Source: Mesoaciditoga lauensis cd-1655R = DSM 25116
Lineage (GTDB): Bacteria > Thermotogota > Thermotogae > Mesoaciditogales > Mesoaciditogaceae
Direction: 5' to 3'
Length of the DNA: 64,000 nt
Assembly (NCBI RefSeq): GCF_000745455.1
Contig: NZ_JQJI01000008.1
Location: 21,663 to 85,662, forward strand
Numbering within the stretch: the first letter of the stretch is position 1; each line of letters begins with the position of its first letter. The notes beneath the pieces were generated by a model, which was given only the letters and a program-made list of their open reading frames with translations, did no database searches and was not told the DNA's origin. Position numbers and translations under genes: made by a program. Of this stretch, positions 36,722-45,599 are shown in pieces.

Positions 36722-37864
36722 ATGGTGAACGTTGATTCCATAAGATTAAATAACTCTCTTAAAGTTTTGAATTTTATCATGAAAAATGAAATTTCAAGAG
36801 CCGACCTGGCTCGCAAAACGAGCCTTACAAAAACCACAGTGGGTGGCATCGTAAGAGATTTCATAGATTTAGGCTTTTTAAGAGAAAAAAGATTTGCTTC
36901 TTCAGGCATTGGAAGGCCTTCTGTCTTACTCGAAATAATTCCTAATTCGGTACATGCAATAGGCTTGGAAATTGAAAGACATAGAGTTTCTGGATGTCTA
37001 ACGGATGTTCCTGGACACTTGTTAGCGCAAAAATCTATTTCATTCAGCAAAAGTGATTTTAGTTCTATAATGAACAGCATTTTTGAAGTTTTGGATGATC
37101 TTTTTGCAAAAGCTTCAAAAAGGTCTGTAAACGTAAATGCGATTGTCGTCGGAGCACCAAGTCCTTTAGATAGAGAGAGTGGGATCATAAAGGATCCTCC
37201 AAAATTTTCTGACTTTGAAAATGTTCCAATTGTTGATTTGATGTATAAAAAATATGGGGTAGATGTTTGGATAGAAAATGATGTTGATATGGTAGCCTTG
37301 GGAGAAAAATGGTTCGGTGAAGCAAGAACACTCGATGACTTTATGTATGTTCAAGTAAACGAAGGAATAGGAGCGGGAATTATAACTAATGGAGAGCTTT
37401 ATCGTGGCAAAGAAGGATACAGCGGGGAGATTGGTCATTTTTTGATTTTCAAAAATGGGGAATACAGATATTTAGAAGATCTTTACGGTGTAGATGTAAT
37501 AGTTTCTAGAGCAAAAAAGGAAATATCTCCTCACATTTCAAGCATTCAAGATATAGAGAAGCTTTTAGCATCAAAAAACAAGAAAGCTGAGAAATTGGTA
37601 ATAGAGACGGGGCAAGCAATAGGAGCTGCAATATTGTCTATGATCCATACGTTGGGAATCTCAGATGTTTTTGTAGGAGGAAAAATCGTAGTCTTGGGCA
37701 AGATCTTTCTAGCGAGTGTTCAAGAGATGATAAGCAAACATATTTTTTCGAAATCTGAGATAAACATCAGATTTTCAAACGTTAAAGAAACAGCAGTAGC
37801 AATAGGTGCGGCGGGGCAAGGAATTAGACTGTATTTGCAAAAACTAATAGCGGAGAAAGGATAA
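36722..37864 (+). CDS. ROK family transcriptional regulator
   Basis: A 380-residue repressor with an N-terminal winged helix (ADLARKTSLTKTTVGGIVRDFIDLGFL, about 25-51) and a ROK domain: GAGIITNGELYRGKEGYSGEIGH is characteristic. The zinc motif typical of many ROK proteins is missing. ATG follows AAAGGGG. It sits ahead of a decayed alpha-mannosidase gene and a sugar kinase, so mannose-type sugars are a likely effector. Confidence 0.88.
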   Translation: MVNVDSIRLNNSLKVLNFIMKNEISRADLARKTSLTKTTVGGIVRDFIDLGFLREKRFASSGIGRPSVLLEIIPNSVHAIGLEIERHRVSGCLTDVPGHLLAQKSISFSKSDFSSIMNSIFEVLDDLFAKASKRSVNVNAIVVGAPSPLDRESGIIKDPPKFSDFENVPIVDLMYKKYGVDVWIENDVDMVALGEKWFGEARTLDDFMYVQVNEGIGAGIITNGELYRGKEGYSGEIGHFLIFKNGEYRYLEDLYGVDVIVSRAKKEISPHISSIQDIEKLLASKNKKAEKLVIETGQAIGAAILSMIHTLGISDVFVGGKIVVLGKIFLASVQEMISKHIFSKSEINIRFSNVKETAVAIGAAGQGIRLYLQKLIAEKG

Positions 37865-38039
37865 GAAGCGTTTTTATTCATCCCAACTTGAATTCAGGCC
37901 TAATGATGGCCAATAACTGAAAATATACCTATAATACCCTTAGTGACGAAGTGCGCCTAACTCTTCTTAGAAATCCCCCTATGCCTGGCACACACCTCAC
38001 AAAATAAAAAAGCGTGATTTTTTTGCTCTTTACAAGAAT

Positions 38040-38410
38040 TCAATCTTTGGTTAGGGAGTTACCCATGTGAAGAAAAATGGAAAGGTTTAAGGCTTGCTCA
38101 GTGTCTAAATAATCCTCTCGAAGTTTTTAGTATTCCAAAACATTCAGGAAAGTTGCCAATGGTAAATTCCTTTTTTGAAGTGAAAGGGGGCAACGTTTTG
38201 CTGGAAACACTGAAAATGTCAGAAAATAAAGAAAAAAATTTGACTGTAAGATTATGAGAAACTATGGGAAAGGAAGGACACCTTTCACTGAGAATCCTCA
38301 AAAAAGCAAAGAATTTTGGGATAAAGAAATATGAAATAAAAACTTTTAAGTTAGAGAACAGATCAGTTGAAAAAGTAAATCTCATGGAAAGAAATGATGA
38401 GAGTTTATGA
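38040..38410 (+). pseudogene. Remnant of a GH38 alpha-mannosidase (C-terminal end)
   Basis: Translated in one frame this segment reads SYPCEEKWKGLRLAQCLNNP, then SIPKHSGKLPMVNSFFEVK, NVLLETLKMSENKEKNLTVR and, after a stop codon, ETMGKEGHLSLRILKKAKN. These match the C-terminal beta domain of family 38 alpha-mannosidases, where R-L-Y-E-x-x-G is expected at the place of the stop. Nothing recognisable lies upstream, so only about 125 codons remain. The final TGA overlaps the start codon of the sugar kinase (ATGA), showing that the two genes were once coupled. Confidence 0.7.
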
Positions 38411-39336
38411 GCAAGTTTTTACTCGGCATAGATATTGGTGGAACAAAAACAGCTGTACTCATTGGAAATGAAAAATTTCATATTACGAATCGTCTTGAAT
38501 TTCCAACAAAGAGAAATTTTAAGGTTTTTTTGAATGATCTAACATGCAGCATTTCAAAGATAAAAAATGAACATAACATTGCTGCCGTTGGTGTTGTGGT
38601 AGGAGGGCCTTTGGATGCTGAAAAAGGTATTCTGTATAATCCACCACACCTTGGATGGGGAACCATTAATCTTCTTGAAGAATTGAGAAAAATGTTCGAT
38701 GTTACCGTGAAAATCGAACATGATGCAAAGGCGGAGGCATTAGCTGAATGGAAACTTGGGGCAGGAAAAGGTTTTAAGAATATCATCTTTCTTACACTCG
38801 GAACCGGCTTAGGCGCTGGAATAGTTATAAATGGACATTTATACAGAGGAAGTTCGAATGTCGCAGGTGAAGTTGGGCATATAAGAATAGATGAAGAAGG
38901 ACCATTCTTATATGGCAAAGAAGGAACGTGGGAATCCTATTGCAGTGGCGAGGGAATAGCGAAACTTGCCCATTTCATGTTTCCATCCTACTTTGAGCAA
39001 AATATCTCTACCCCTCAAGTTTCTTCAATGGCCAACGCAGGTGATTTAAAGGCAATCGAAGTTTTAAAGGTGAGTGGCGAACATTTTGGAAAAGGGCTTG
39101 CACTACTTTTTGACATTTTAGATCCTGAAAGAATAATTCTTGGTCCCTTAAGTTGGAGACTTCCAAATTTATGGTTGAAGAGCGCTCTTAAAGTTTTAGA
39201 AAAAGAAGCCTTGTTAAGGAAAGAAGTGGTTTCACGAGTGGTTAAGTCAGCGTTAAAAGAAAAAGTGGGAGATTTTGCTGCGATTGTCATAGCTCATCAA
39301 TCATTGAGCAAAGGAGGGAATTCACTTGAAACTTGA
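38407..39336 (+). CDS. ROK family sugar kinase
   Basis: Cytoplasmic kinase of 309 residues. ATP-binding motif DIGGTKTAV at residues 9-17, catalytic Asp in IEHDAKAEALAEW, and GTGLGAGIVINGHLYRG, then VAGEVGHI. The normal zinc loop CxCGxxGC is replaced by LYGKEGTWESYCSG, so zinc is probably not bound. The specific sugar is unknown; neighbours suggest mannose or a heptose precursor. The gene overlaps both the mannosidase remnant and the isomerase (11 bp). Confidence 0.88.
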   Translation: MSKFLLGIDIGGTKTAVLIGNEKFHITNRLEFPTKRNFKVFLNDLTCSISKIKNEHNIAAVGVVVGGPLDAEKGILYNPPHLGWGTINLLEELRKMFDVTVKIEHDAKAEALAEWKLGAGKGFKNIIFLTLGTGLGAGIVINGHLYRGSSNVAGEVGHIRIDEEGPFLYGKEGTWESYCSGEGIAKLAHFMFPSYFEQNISTPQVSSMANAGDLKAIEVLKVSGEHFGKGLALLFDILDPERIILGPLSWRLPNLWLKSALKVLEKEALLRKEVVSRVVKSALKEKVGDFAAIVIAHQSLSKGGNSLET

Positions 39337-39913
39337 AGATACGGTCTTGAATTCGTTTGAAGAAAGTGTTGATGTCAAGAAGAAGTTCGTTAACGAATAT
39401 TCAAAACAAATCGTGTCTCTTTCTAAGGAAATGGCAAAAAGGATACGTAACGGTGGAGGAATATTTTTCATGGGAAATGGAGGAAGTGCTGCCGATGCGG
39501 CACATCTTGCGGCAGAGCTTATAGGCATGTTTTACATAAGAAGAAAACCAATTAAAGCACTCTCTCTTTCTGCGACCCCATCCATTCTTACAGAAATTCC
39601 AAATGATTTTGGCTTTGAGTACCTCTTTGAGCGCCAAATAGAAGCGCACGTAACATCCAAGGATGTTGTCATTGGAATAAGTACAAGTGGCAAATCGCCC
39701 AACGTCCTTATGGGTTTAAAAAAAGCCAAGAGCCTGAATGCTTTGACCGTTGGATTTACCGGTAAAGATGGTGGAGATATGGATGAGTTATGTGATGTGA
39801 TATTCAAAGTGGATTCCGACAAAACTCCTCGCATTCAAGAGGTACATATATTCCTTGGCCACATGCTGTGCCAGTTGGTAGAATATCAACTTTTTGGAGA
39901 TGAAAAAGCATGA
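39326..39913 (+). CDS. gmhA: Phosphoheptose isomerase-like SIS protein
   Basis: A 195-residue SIS-domain protein resembling sedoheptulose-7-phosphate isomerase. Family marks are GNGGSAADAAHLAAEL (residues 51-66), the SATPSILTEIPNDFGFE region and GISTSGKSPNVL; the conserved RIQEVHIFLGHMLCQLVE near the end carries the active-site Glu and His. TTG start has AAGGAGGG seven bases before it. Followed by a kinase-phosphatase fusion, it fits the first step of heptose-phosphate synthesis. Confidence 0.85.
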   Translation: MKLEDTVLNSFEESVDVKKKFVNEYSKQIVSLSKEMAKRIRNGGGIFFMGNGGSAADAAHLAAELIGMFYIRRKPIKALSLSATPSILTEIPNDFGFEYLFERQIEAHVTSKDVVIGISTSGKSPNVLMGLKKAKSLNALTVGFTGKDGGDMDELCDVIFKVDSDKTPRIQEVHIFLGHMLCQLVEYQLFGDEKA

Positions 39914-40914
39914 TGGAATATAAAGGAAAATATGAAATATGCGATCTTAGCAAGACGAAAACTTACCCCCTTGCCACGCGGCCAAGTGAGGTATATCTCA
40001 AAGATCTTATCAATTTAAATGATATTGTGAACGAACCTTTGAAATACGATTCTGAAGAATTGGAATCATTGGTAACATCTATTGTGGAAGCAAGAAAAAA
40101 TGGTAAGCCGGTGATCGTTTTTTCTGGGGCTCACGCTGTTAAAAATGGGCTATCTCCTATATACAACGATCTAATAAAAAGGGGAATTATCACAGCTTTT
40201 GGAAGCAATGGAGCTTTTACAATACACGATTTTGAACTTGCCCTCGCAGGAAAAACTTCTGAGAGTATACCGAATGCCTTGTCAAAGGGACTTTTTGGCT
40301 TTGCTGAAGAAACGGGAAAGTACATAAACAACGCTCTGATTCATGGCAATAAACTGAAAATCGGCTATGGGGAATCCATTGGGAGACTGATGAGTGGTGA
40401 ACCATTTCCCGAAAAGGTGGACTTCCCAAACAGAGAAATTTCTGTGCCTTACACCGCTTTCAAACATGATGTTCCATTTTGTGTACATTGTGCCATAGGA
40501 ACGGATATATATCACATGTCTAAATATTTTGATGGAGAAGCGGTCGGAGGATGCTCGGGAAGGGATTTTTTAATATTTGCCCATGAAATCACAAAACTTT
40601 CAAAAGGAGGCGTATGCCTTTTAATAGGTTCTGCTGTGGTTGGTGTGGAGGCTTACCTTAAAGCATTTTCAATAGCTGCAAATATAGGAAAACCACCCAA
40701 AAATTTGATCACTGCGGACTTCGATATGAGAGGGGCAAACATCTCTGATGCACAGAATAATCGCAAAGATAAACCTACTTACTACTTCAGGGATATAAAA
40801 TCAATTGTTGTAAGAGTACCGCGCGCTTTTGAAGGAAAAGGATATTACATAAAGGGCGATCAAAGAGTTACTCTTCCTTCACTCTACAAGTTAATAATGC
40901 AAAAGATTGGATGA
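39910..40914 (+). CDS. Deoxyhypusine-synthase-like protein, unknown function
   Basis: A 334-residue soluble protein. The region VFSGAHAVKNGLSPIYNDLI followed by TAFGSNGAFTIHDFELALAG resembles the NAD-binding core of deoxyhypusine-synthase-like proteins. CVHCAIGTDIYHM near residue 197 and GGVCLLIGSAVVGVEAYLKA are also notable. No eIF5A-related role is expected in bacteria. It sits between the GmhA-like isomerase (4-bp overlap) and the heptose-kinase fusion, so it may act in the same sugar pathway. Family assignment is tentative. Confidence 0.45.
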   Translation: MMEYKGKYEICDLSKTKTYPLATRPSEVYLKDLINLNDIVNEPLKYDSEELESLVTSIVEARKNGKPVIVFSGAHAVKNGLSPIYNDLIKRGIITAFGSNGAFTIHDFELALAGKTSESIPNALSKGLFGFAEETGKYINNALIHGNKLKIGYGESIGRLMSGEPFPEKVDFPNREISVPYTAFKHDVPFCVHCAIGTDIYHMSKYFDGEAVGGCSGRDFLIFAHEITKLSKGGVCLLIGSAVVGVEAYLKAFSIAANIGKPPKNLITADFDMRGANISDAQNNRKDKPTYYFRDIKSIVVRVPRAFEGKGYYIKGDQRVTLPSLYKLIMQKIG

Positions 40915-40920
40915 TGAAAA

Positions 40921-42756
40921 TTGAAAAGAAAGAAGATTTTAGTCGTTGGAGATTTGTTTTTGGATCGTTACGTTTATTACGATCCTAATTTAGGCCAGCC
41001 AAGCCTTGAAACTGGCATAAAGCCCATTGTAGCAGTTAAAGAAAAATTTGCTCCGGGAGCTGCTGGAAATGTCGCGAAAGCACTTTCGCTCTTTGGTGCA
41101 GAAGTAAAGATTGTGAGTGTCATAGGTGAAGATGGAAACGCATTGGAGCTTATAAAAGCTCTTAGAAAGCAAAAAATAGATGATGCTTTTTTAGTAAAAA
41201 GCGATAAGAGGCCAACACCCGTCTATACAAAGTTTATAAACGTTGAAACTGGTAAAGAAGATCTTCCACGTTTAGATCTTTTACCAACAAAGCCGTTAAC
41301 CAAGAAAATGTGTGATGAGCTTGTACAGAAATTAAATCAAGCTTTGAAATGGGCAGATGCGGTTGTTATCATTGATCAAATGGAAAATCCTAAAATGGGA
41401 ATTTTAACACCAGAAATCAAAGAATTGTTAGACAAGGCAAAAGATGCTTTACCTAAACGTTTTTTCGTTGATTCTAGAAGTAGAGCTTATGCTTTTGCGG
41501 GTTATACCCTTAAACCTAACTTAAGAGAATTTAGAGAAATCGTTTCTCATTTCCACCTTTTAAAAAAGGAATATGAGAACGAATTGCCAAACCAGATAAT
41601 CGCCCAACGCTATGCTATGAAAGCATCCAATATGCTTAAATCAGATTTGATTATAACTGCGAGTGAAGATGGAGCCTATGTTGTAAAAAATAGTGAGATT
41701 TTAAGAATATTTCCCATACCTGTTAATGTTGTGGATGTGACAGGTGGGGGAGATGCTTTCATGGCAGGAATGGTAATAGCAACTCTTTCTGATGAGAATG
41801 AAAAAGCAGATGTTCTGATTAAAGCAGCATCCATTGGATTGAAAGCAAGTGCCCTTTGTGTAAGCCAACAGGGAACGGGTGAGTTTGATTTAGATGATGT
41901 ACTAAGGCTCCCAGAACCGAGAATTGAGAAAGTCTTATCGAAAGAGATATTTGTAAATCACTTTAAAAAAGCCAGGAATTTAAAATTCGCTCTCTTTGAT
42001 TTTGATGGGACACTTTCTCTTCTAAGAGAAGGTTGGCAGTCTATTATGAAAGAAGTCATGATAGAAGCGATCACTGGAAATAAAACTTTACCAGAAGAGG
42101 AACTTTTAAAATTAGAGAATGAAGTTGAAGATTTTATAGATAGAACAACAGGTCAGCAAACAATCCTACAAATGATCGAATTAGAACAAATGGTAAGAAA
42201 TTATGGACTTGTTCCCCCGAATGAGATAAAAAGCCCCTTAGAGTACAAGAAAATCTATAATAAAAGGTTAAAAAAAGTTGTAAGAGAAAGAGTTAAAGAA
42301 GACCAGCCGCACAAATATCTGTTAAAAGGTGCTTATGAATTTCTGACAGATCTTAGAAGCTCTGGCATAAAAATGCTGGCAGCTTCTGGAACAGATGTAG
42401 AAGATGTTGTGGAAGAAGCGGAGATTCTCGGAATAAAGGATTTCTTTGATAGTGGAATATATGGAGCTGTGGGGGCTGATTATAAGAAACATAGCAAAGC
42501 AGCAGTCATAAAACGACTTCTAACTGAGAATAATCTCCAGGGGGAAGAGCTTGTGGTTTTTGGGGATGGACCGGTCGAAATCTCCGTAGGGAAAGATTTT
42601 GGAGCCTTCACAGTAGGAGTTACTTCAAACGAGAAAAAGAGATACGGATGGAATTTAAAAAAGTTTCAACGCTTGAAAGGCATTGGAGCTGATATTCTAA
42701 TACCCGATTTCACAGTTAAAAACGATCTTGAGAAAATGTTTCTGAATATCACTTAA
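40921..42756 (+). CDS. Heptose-7-phosphate kinase (RfaE/PfkB) fused to a HAD phosphatase
   Basis: A 611-residue two-domain protein. The N-terminal half (about 1-330) is a PfkB kinase like HldE domain I: VVGDLFLDRYVYYDP, FAPGAAGNVAKAL and the catalytic DVTGGGDAFMAGM near residue 275. The C-terminal part (about 350-611) is a HAD phosphatase with FALFDFDGTLS (nucleophile near residue 360) and VVFGDGPVEISV. It could make heptose-1,7-bisphosphate and remove the 7-phosphate, as HldE and GmhB do separately. The nucleotidyltransferase domain usually fused to HldE is not present. TTG start, weak ribosome site. Confidence 0.82.
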   Translation: MKRKKILVVGDLFLDRYVYYDPNLGQPSLETGIKPIVAVKEKFAPGAAGNVAKALSLFGAEVKIVSVIGEDGNALELIKALRKQKIDDAFLVKSDKRPTPVYTKFINVETGKEDLPRLDLLPTKPLTKKMCDELVQKLNQALKWADAVVIIDQMENPKMGILTPEIKELLDKAKDALPKRFFVDSRSRAYAFAGYTLKPNLREFREIVSHFHLLKKEYENELPNQIIAQRYAMKASNMLKSDLIITASEDGAYVVKNSEILRIFPIPVNVVDVTGGGDAFMAGMVIATLSDENEKADVLIKAASIGLKASALCVSQQGTGEFDLDDVLRLPEPRIEKVLSKEIFVNHFKKARNLKFALFDFDGTLSLLREGWQSIMKEVMIEAITGNKTLPEEELLKLENEVEDFIDRTTGQQTILQMIELEQMVRNYGLVPPNEIKSPLEYKKIYNKRLKKVVRERVKEDQPHKYLLKGAYEFLTDLRSSGIKMLAASGTDVEDVVEEAEILGIKDFFDSGIYGAVGADYKKHSKAAVIKRLLTENNLQGEELVVFGDGPVEISVGKDFGAFTVGVTSNEKKRYGWNLKKFQRLKGIGADILIPDFTVKNDLEKMFLNIT

Positions 42757-42865
42757 AATTTAATTTTATCCCCTTTTCTTCTTGTTTTTAAAGGTTTTCG
42801 ATGTGTTTTCAAATACAGTATGATGAAATAGGGAGAGAATTTTTAATCGAATTAAGAAATAGTTC

Positions 42866-42936
42866 TTTGGTAAACCTTAATAAATTTGGTAAACAAACAT
42901 AAAATTACTTTAAATTTATAAGTTTACCAAGTAAAC
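42866..42936. repeat. GTTTACC-type repeats beside the recombinase gene
   Basis: TTTGGTAAAC occurs twice as a direct repeat (42866-42875 and 42885-42894, 19 bp apart). A palindrome GTTTAC-CAA-GTAAAC lies at 42922-42936, touching the recombinase stop codon. They could be binding or crossover sites for the recombinase, or operators. A similar GGTTTA-6 bp-TAAACC palindrome is at 51624-51641. Confidence 0.5.
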
Positions 42937-43523
42937 TACAGTTCAACCGCCTTGTAGCGCGCGTTGAGTTTTTCTCGTTCTATTCCTATGTACCTTAAAG
43001 TTACCTGGGGGCTCGAGTGATTCAGCATTTTTTGCAACATGGCTATATCCGTGCCATTTTTGTATTGGTGATAGCCAAACGTCTTTCGCAAGGTATGAGT
43101 GCCGACATTCTGCTCTATGCCGGCCATTTTACAGTATTTGTTTATCGATTGCCACGCGGCAACTCTGCTGATAGGCTGGGGTTTACCTTCTTTTGATTTT
43201 TTTCTACTCATGAAAACGTAGGAATTGTATTCGATGTTCTTCGAATTTTCCATGTAAGTTCCTATCGCCCTTTTAACCGCCCCATTCAAAGGGAAAATCT
43301 TGGTTTTGCCGGTTTTTTTCTCCTTCACCCTTACCTCATCTTTTATTCTTCCATCTTTCATAAGCAAGTCTTTCCATTTCATGTTCAAGATATCGGATAT
43401 CCTCAAACCGGCGTTTATACCCAGCGTGAACATGAGAAGATCACGGTAATTTCCATCTTTTTTCATAAGACGCTTCACACGTCGTATTTTCTTAATATCC
43501 TTTATAGGATTAACTTCCCTCAT
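42936..43523 (-). CDS. Short tyrosine recombinase (XerC/D-like catalytic domain)
   Basis: A 195-residue protein consisting almost only of the catalytic domain. Active-site residues: Arg in NAGLRISDIL, HTLRKTFG (His-x-x-Arg), NHSSPQVTLRYIGI with the second His and the nucleophile Tyr. The N-terminal core-binding SAM-like domain of Xer proteins is missing. ATG at 43523 follows GGGGGG. Arrangement with flanking repeats suggests a small mobile or inversion system, but no cargo is evident. Confidence 0.88.
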   Translation of the reverse strand: MREVNPIKDIKKIRRVKRLMKKDGNYRDLLMFTLGINAGLRISDILNMKWKDLLMKDGRIKDEVRVKEKKTGKTKIFPLNGAVKRAIGTYMENSKNIEYNSYVFMSRKKSKEGKPQPISRVAAWQSINKYCKMAGIEQNVGTHTLRKTFGYHQYKNGTDIAMLQKMLNHSSPQVTLRYIGIEREKLNARYKAVEL

Positions 43524-43544
43524 ATCTTTTCCCCCCACATAATT

Positions 43545-44261
43545 TCATTTAAACGGAAAGAAGTTTTTATCTTTCATATCGTTTTTTTCAAGCAATTTGG
43601 GAAGCTCTTCAATGCCCTTAATTCTTGCGCCTTCCCAGCCTTGGTAGTATTTGAACGGATCGAGATGTACGGCTGGTATGCCGCACGAATTGGCACCAAG
43701 CACATCGATGTAAAACATATCACCTACGAACAAGGCGTCTTGAGGTTTGAGTGAAAGCTCTTTAAGTGCCAATTCAAATATTCCTTTATCTGGTTTCGAA
43801 ATGCCGACCAGATACGAATCGTAAACCTTATCAAAGTATTTTCTTAGGCCCACATCGCTTATCATTTTTTCAACACGACCATCTGAGTTGGAAACTATGG
43901 ACATGGAATATCCAGCATCTTTCAACAATTTGAGAGTTTCTTTAATGTGACCAAAGGTTGAAGCCCAAAGACCATTTTCGTTTTCCTCCTTGATCACGAT
44001 AGATGCCACTTTATCGATCAATTCCTTTGGAGTTGAAAGCCTTTCCACCAACGTTTTCAAGAACCATTCGTTATTCCATGGATTGTTTTCTCCCCTTCGC
44101 AAGATGTCATCTATTTCGTAATTCAGATATGAGAATTCTTTGAATATCTTCAACGGCTCAACTTCAAAGCCTTTTGAAGAAAGCACTGACGCCATCCAAT
44201 CGAACTTTGGAAAAAGTATCGTCCCGCCGGCATCAAAGAGCAGATATGGTTTGTTTGTCAA
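43545..44261 (-). CDS. HAD superfamily hydrolase
   Basis: Phosphatase-like protein of 238 residues. Motif I is LLFDAGGTI with the first Asp intact but the second changed (DAGGT), motif II SIVSNSDGR, motif III near SKPDKGIF, motif IV FVGDMFYIDVLGA. The second Asp of motif I normally acts as acid/base, so the variant may have altered chemistry. TTG start overlaps the upstream gene by 4 bp, and it follows the PatB-like gene on one transcript. Confidence 0.82.
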   Translation of the reverse strand: MTNKPYLLFDAGGTILFPKFDWMASVLSSKGFEVEPLKIFKEFSYLNYEIDDILRRGENNPWNNEWFLKTLVERLSTPKELIDKVASIVIKEENENGLWASTFGHIKETLKLLKDAGYSMSIVSNSDGRVEKMISDVGLRKYFDKVYDSYLVGISKPDKGIFELALKELSLKPQDALFVGDMFYIDVLGANSCGIPAVHLDPFKYYQGWEGARIKGIEELPKLLEKNDMKDKNFFPFK

Positions 44262-45457
44262 CTTTCACCATCTCCCGCTTTTTCAGACAAGAGAGAATTC
44301 AAAGCTTTTTCCATCCTTTCAAGCCCCTCTTTTAACAATTTCCTAGGTGTGGCGATGTTTATCCTTTGAAAACCACTTCCACCAGGCCCGAAGATGTATC
44401 CATCGTCCAGAGCGACTTTGGCCTTTTCCAGCATGAACGTTCTCAACTCTTCATCACTCATGTTCAAAGAACGGAAATCCAGCCATACCAAATAGGTGCC
44501 TTCCGGTTCCACAATCTTCACTTGTGGCATTCGTTCCGCAACAAACAATTTCAAAAATTCCAAGTTTTCCTTCAAGTAATCCAAGAGTGCCTCCAACCAT
44601 TCTTCCCCATTTTCGTAAGCGGCTTGGCTTGCCGTTATGCCAAAAACGTTTCCTATGCCAAGACCCATATTTTCCAGCATCATGGAAAAACTTTTCAGTA
44701 GTTCTTCATTTTGAATTATGGTCATGGCGGTGTTCAAGCCAGCAACGTTGAACGTTTTGCTGGGTGCCATGAAAGTTATCGTGTTGTTTGCAAAGTCGCT
44801 CAAGGAAGCAATTGGAGTGTGTTTGTACTCTTTGTAAACTATGTCAGCGTGTATTTCATCTGAAGCGATGAGAATATCGTTTCTCTTGCATATATTCCCC
44901 AATTTGCTCAATTCTTCTTCAGTCCACACCCTGCCTGTGGGATTCTGTGGGCTACAGAGTATAAGCATCTTCGTCTTACCGTTTATCTTTCTTTCAAGAT
45001 CGTCGAAATCCATCGTGTACTTTCCATTTTCGAATTTCAACGGATTGTAAACGATCTTCCTGCCTAATCCTGAAACAACACGGAAAAAGGGATAGTATAC
45101 GGGTGGTTGCAAGATTATCTCATCTGACGGCTTCGTGAAAGCCAATATCGCCAAAGAAATTGCGGAGACGACTCCAGGCGTCGCCACTATCCATTTCCTT
45201 TCTATCTCCCAGTTATGTCTCTTTTTAATCCAGTTAATAAAAGAATTGTAAAAGCCTTCATCCTTTAAGGTGTAACCGTAAACGCCATGTTTGGCTCTTT
45301 CGATCAAAGCGTTTACGACTTCTGGTGGTGATAGAAAATCCATATCTGCCACCCACATGGATAACGCGTCTTCTGTTCCGAATACTTCTTTCATTCCATC
45401 CCATTTAACGCTTTTTGTGTTTCTTCTTTCAACGTATTCATCGAAGTTGTATTTCAT
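44258..45457 (-). CDS. PatB/MalY-type cystathionine beta-lyase
   Basis: PLP-dependent class I/II aminotransferase fold, 399 residues. Family signs are MWVADMDFLSPPEVVNAL, GVYGYT, the PLP-stacking region SPQNPTGRVW, ASDEIHADIVY and the Schiff-base lysine in APSKTFNVAGLNT. MalY/PatB enzymes cleave C-S bonds of cystathionine or cysteine. ATG at 45457 has AAAGGA nine bases upstream; the frame extends another 40 codons without a site. An operator-like palindrome lies upstream. Confidence 0.87.
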   Translation of the reverse strand: MKYNFDEYVERRNTKSVKWDGMKEVFGTEDALSMWVADMDFLSPPEVVNALIERAKHGVYGYTLKDEGFYNSFINWIKKRHNWEIERKWIVATPGVVSAISLAILAFTKPSDEIILQPPVYYPFFRVVSGLGRKIVYNPLKFENGKYTMDFDDLERKINGKTKMLILCSPQNPTGRVWTEEELSKLGNICKRNDILIASDEIHADIVYKEYKHTPIASLSDFANNTITFMAPSKTFNVAGLNTAMTIIQNEELLKSFSMMLENMGLGIGNVFGITASQAAYENGEEWLEALLDYLKENLEFLKLFVAERMPQVKIVEPEGTYLVWLDFRSLNMSDEELRTFMLEKAKVALDDGYIFGPGGSGFQRINIATPRKLLKEGLERMEKALNSLLSEKAGDGES

Positions 45458-45567
45458 GATCAATATCCTTTCCATATTTTTGTATTTTTTGATTCGGGAT
45501 ATTATATCCGTTTTTCGAAAAAAGCACTCCCCTTTTTTCGATTTTACGATCACATTCACCTTTTCCG

Positions 45568-45596
45568 AATTTAACACAATGCAATTGTGTTAAATT
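45568..45596 (-). promoter_or_regulatory. Perfect 29-bp operator-like palindrome before the PatB-like gene
   Basis: Arms AATTTAACACAAT and ATTGTGTTAAATT (13 bp each, perfect) around GCA. It lies 111 bp before the PatB-like start. A TATAAT hexamer at about 45502-45507 on the minus strand is a possible -10. The symmetry and AT content suit a dimeric regulator. Confidence 0.65.
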
Positions 45597-45599
45597 CAC

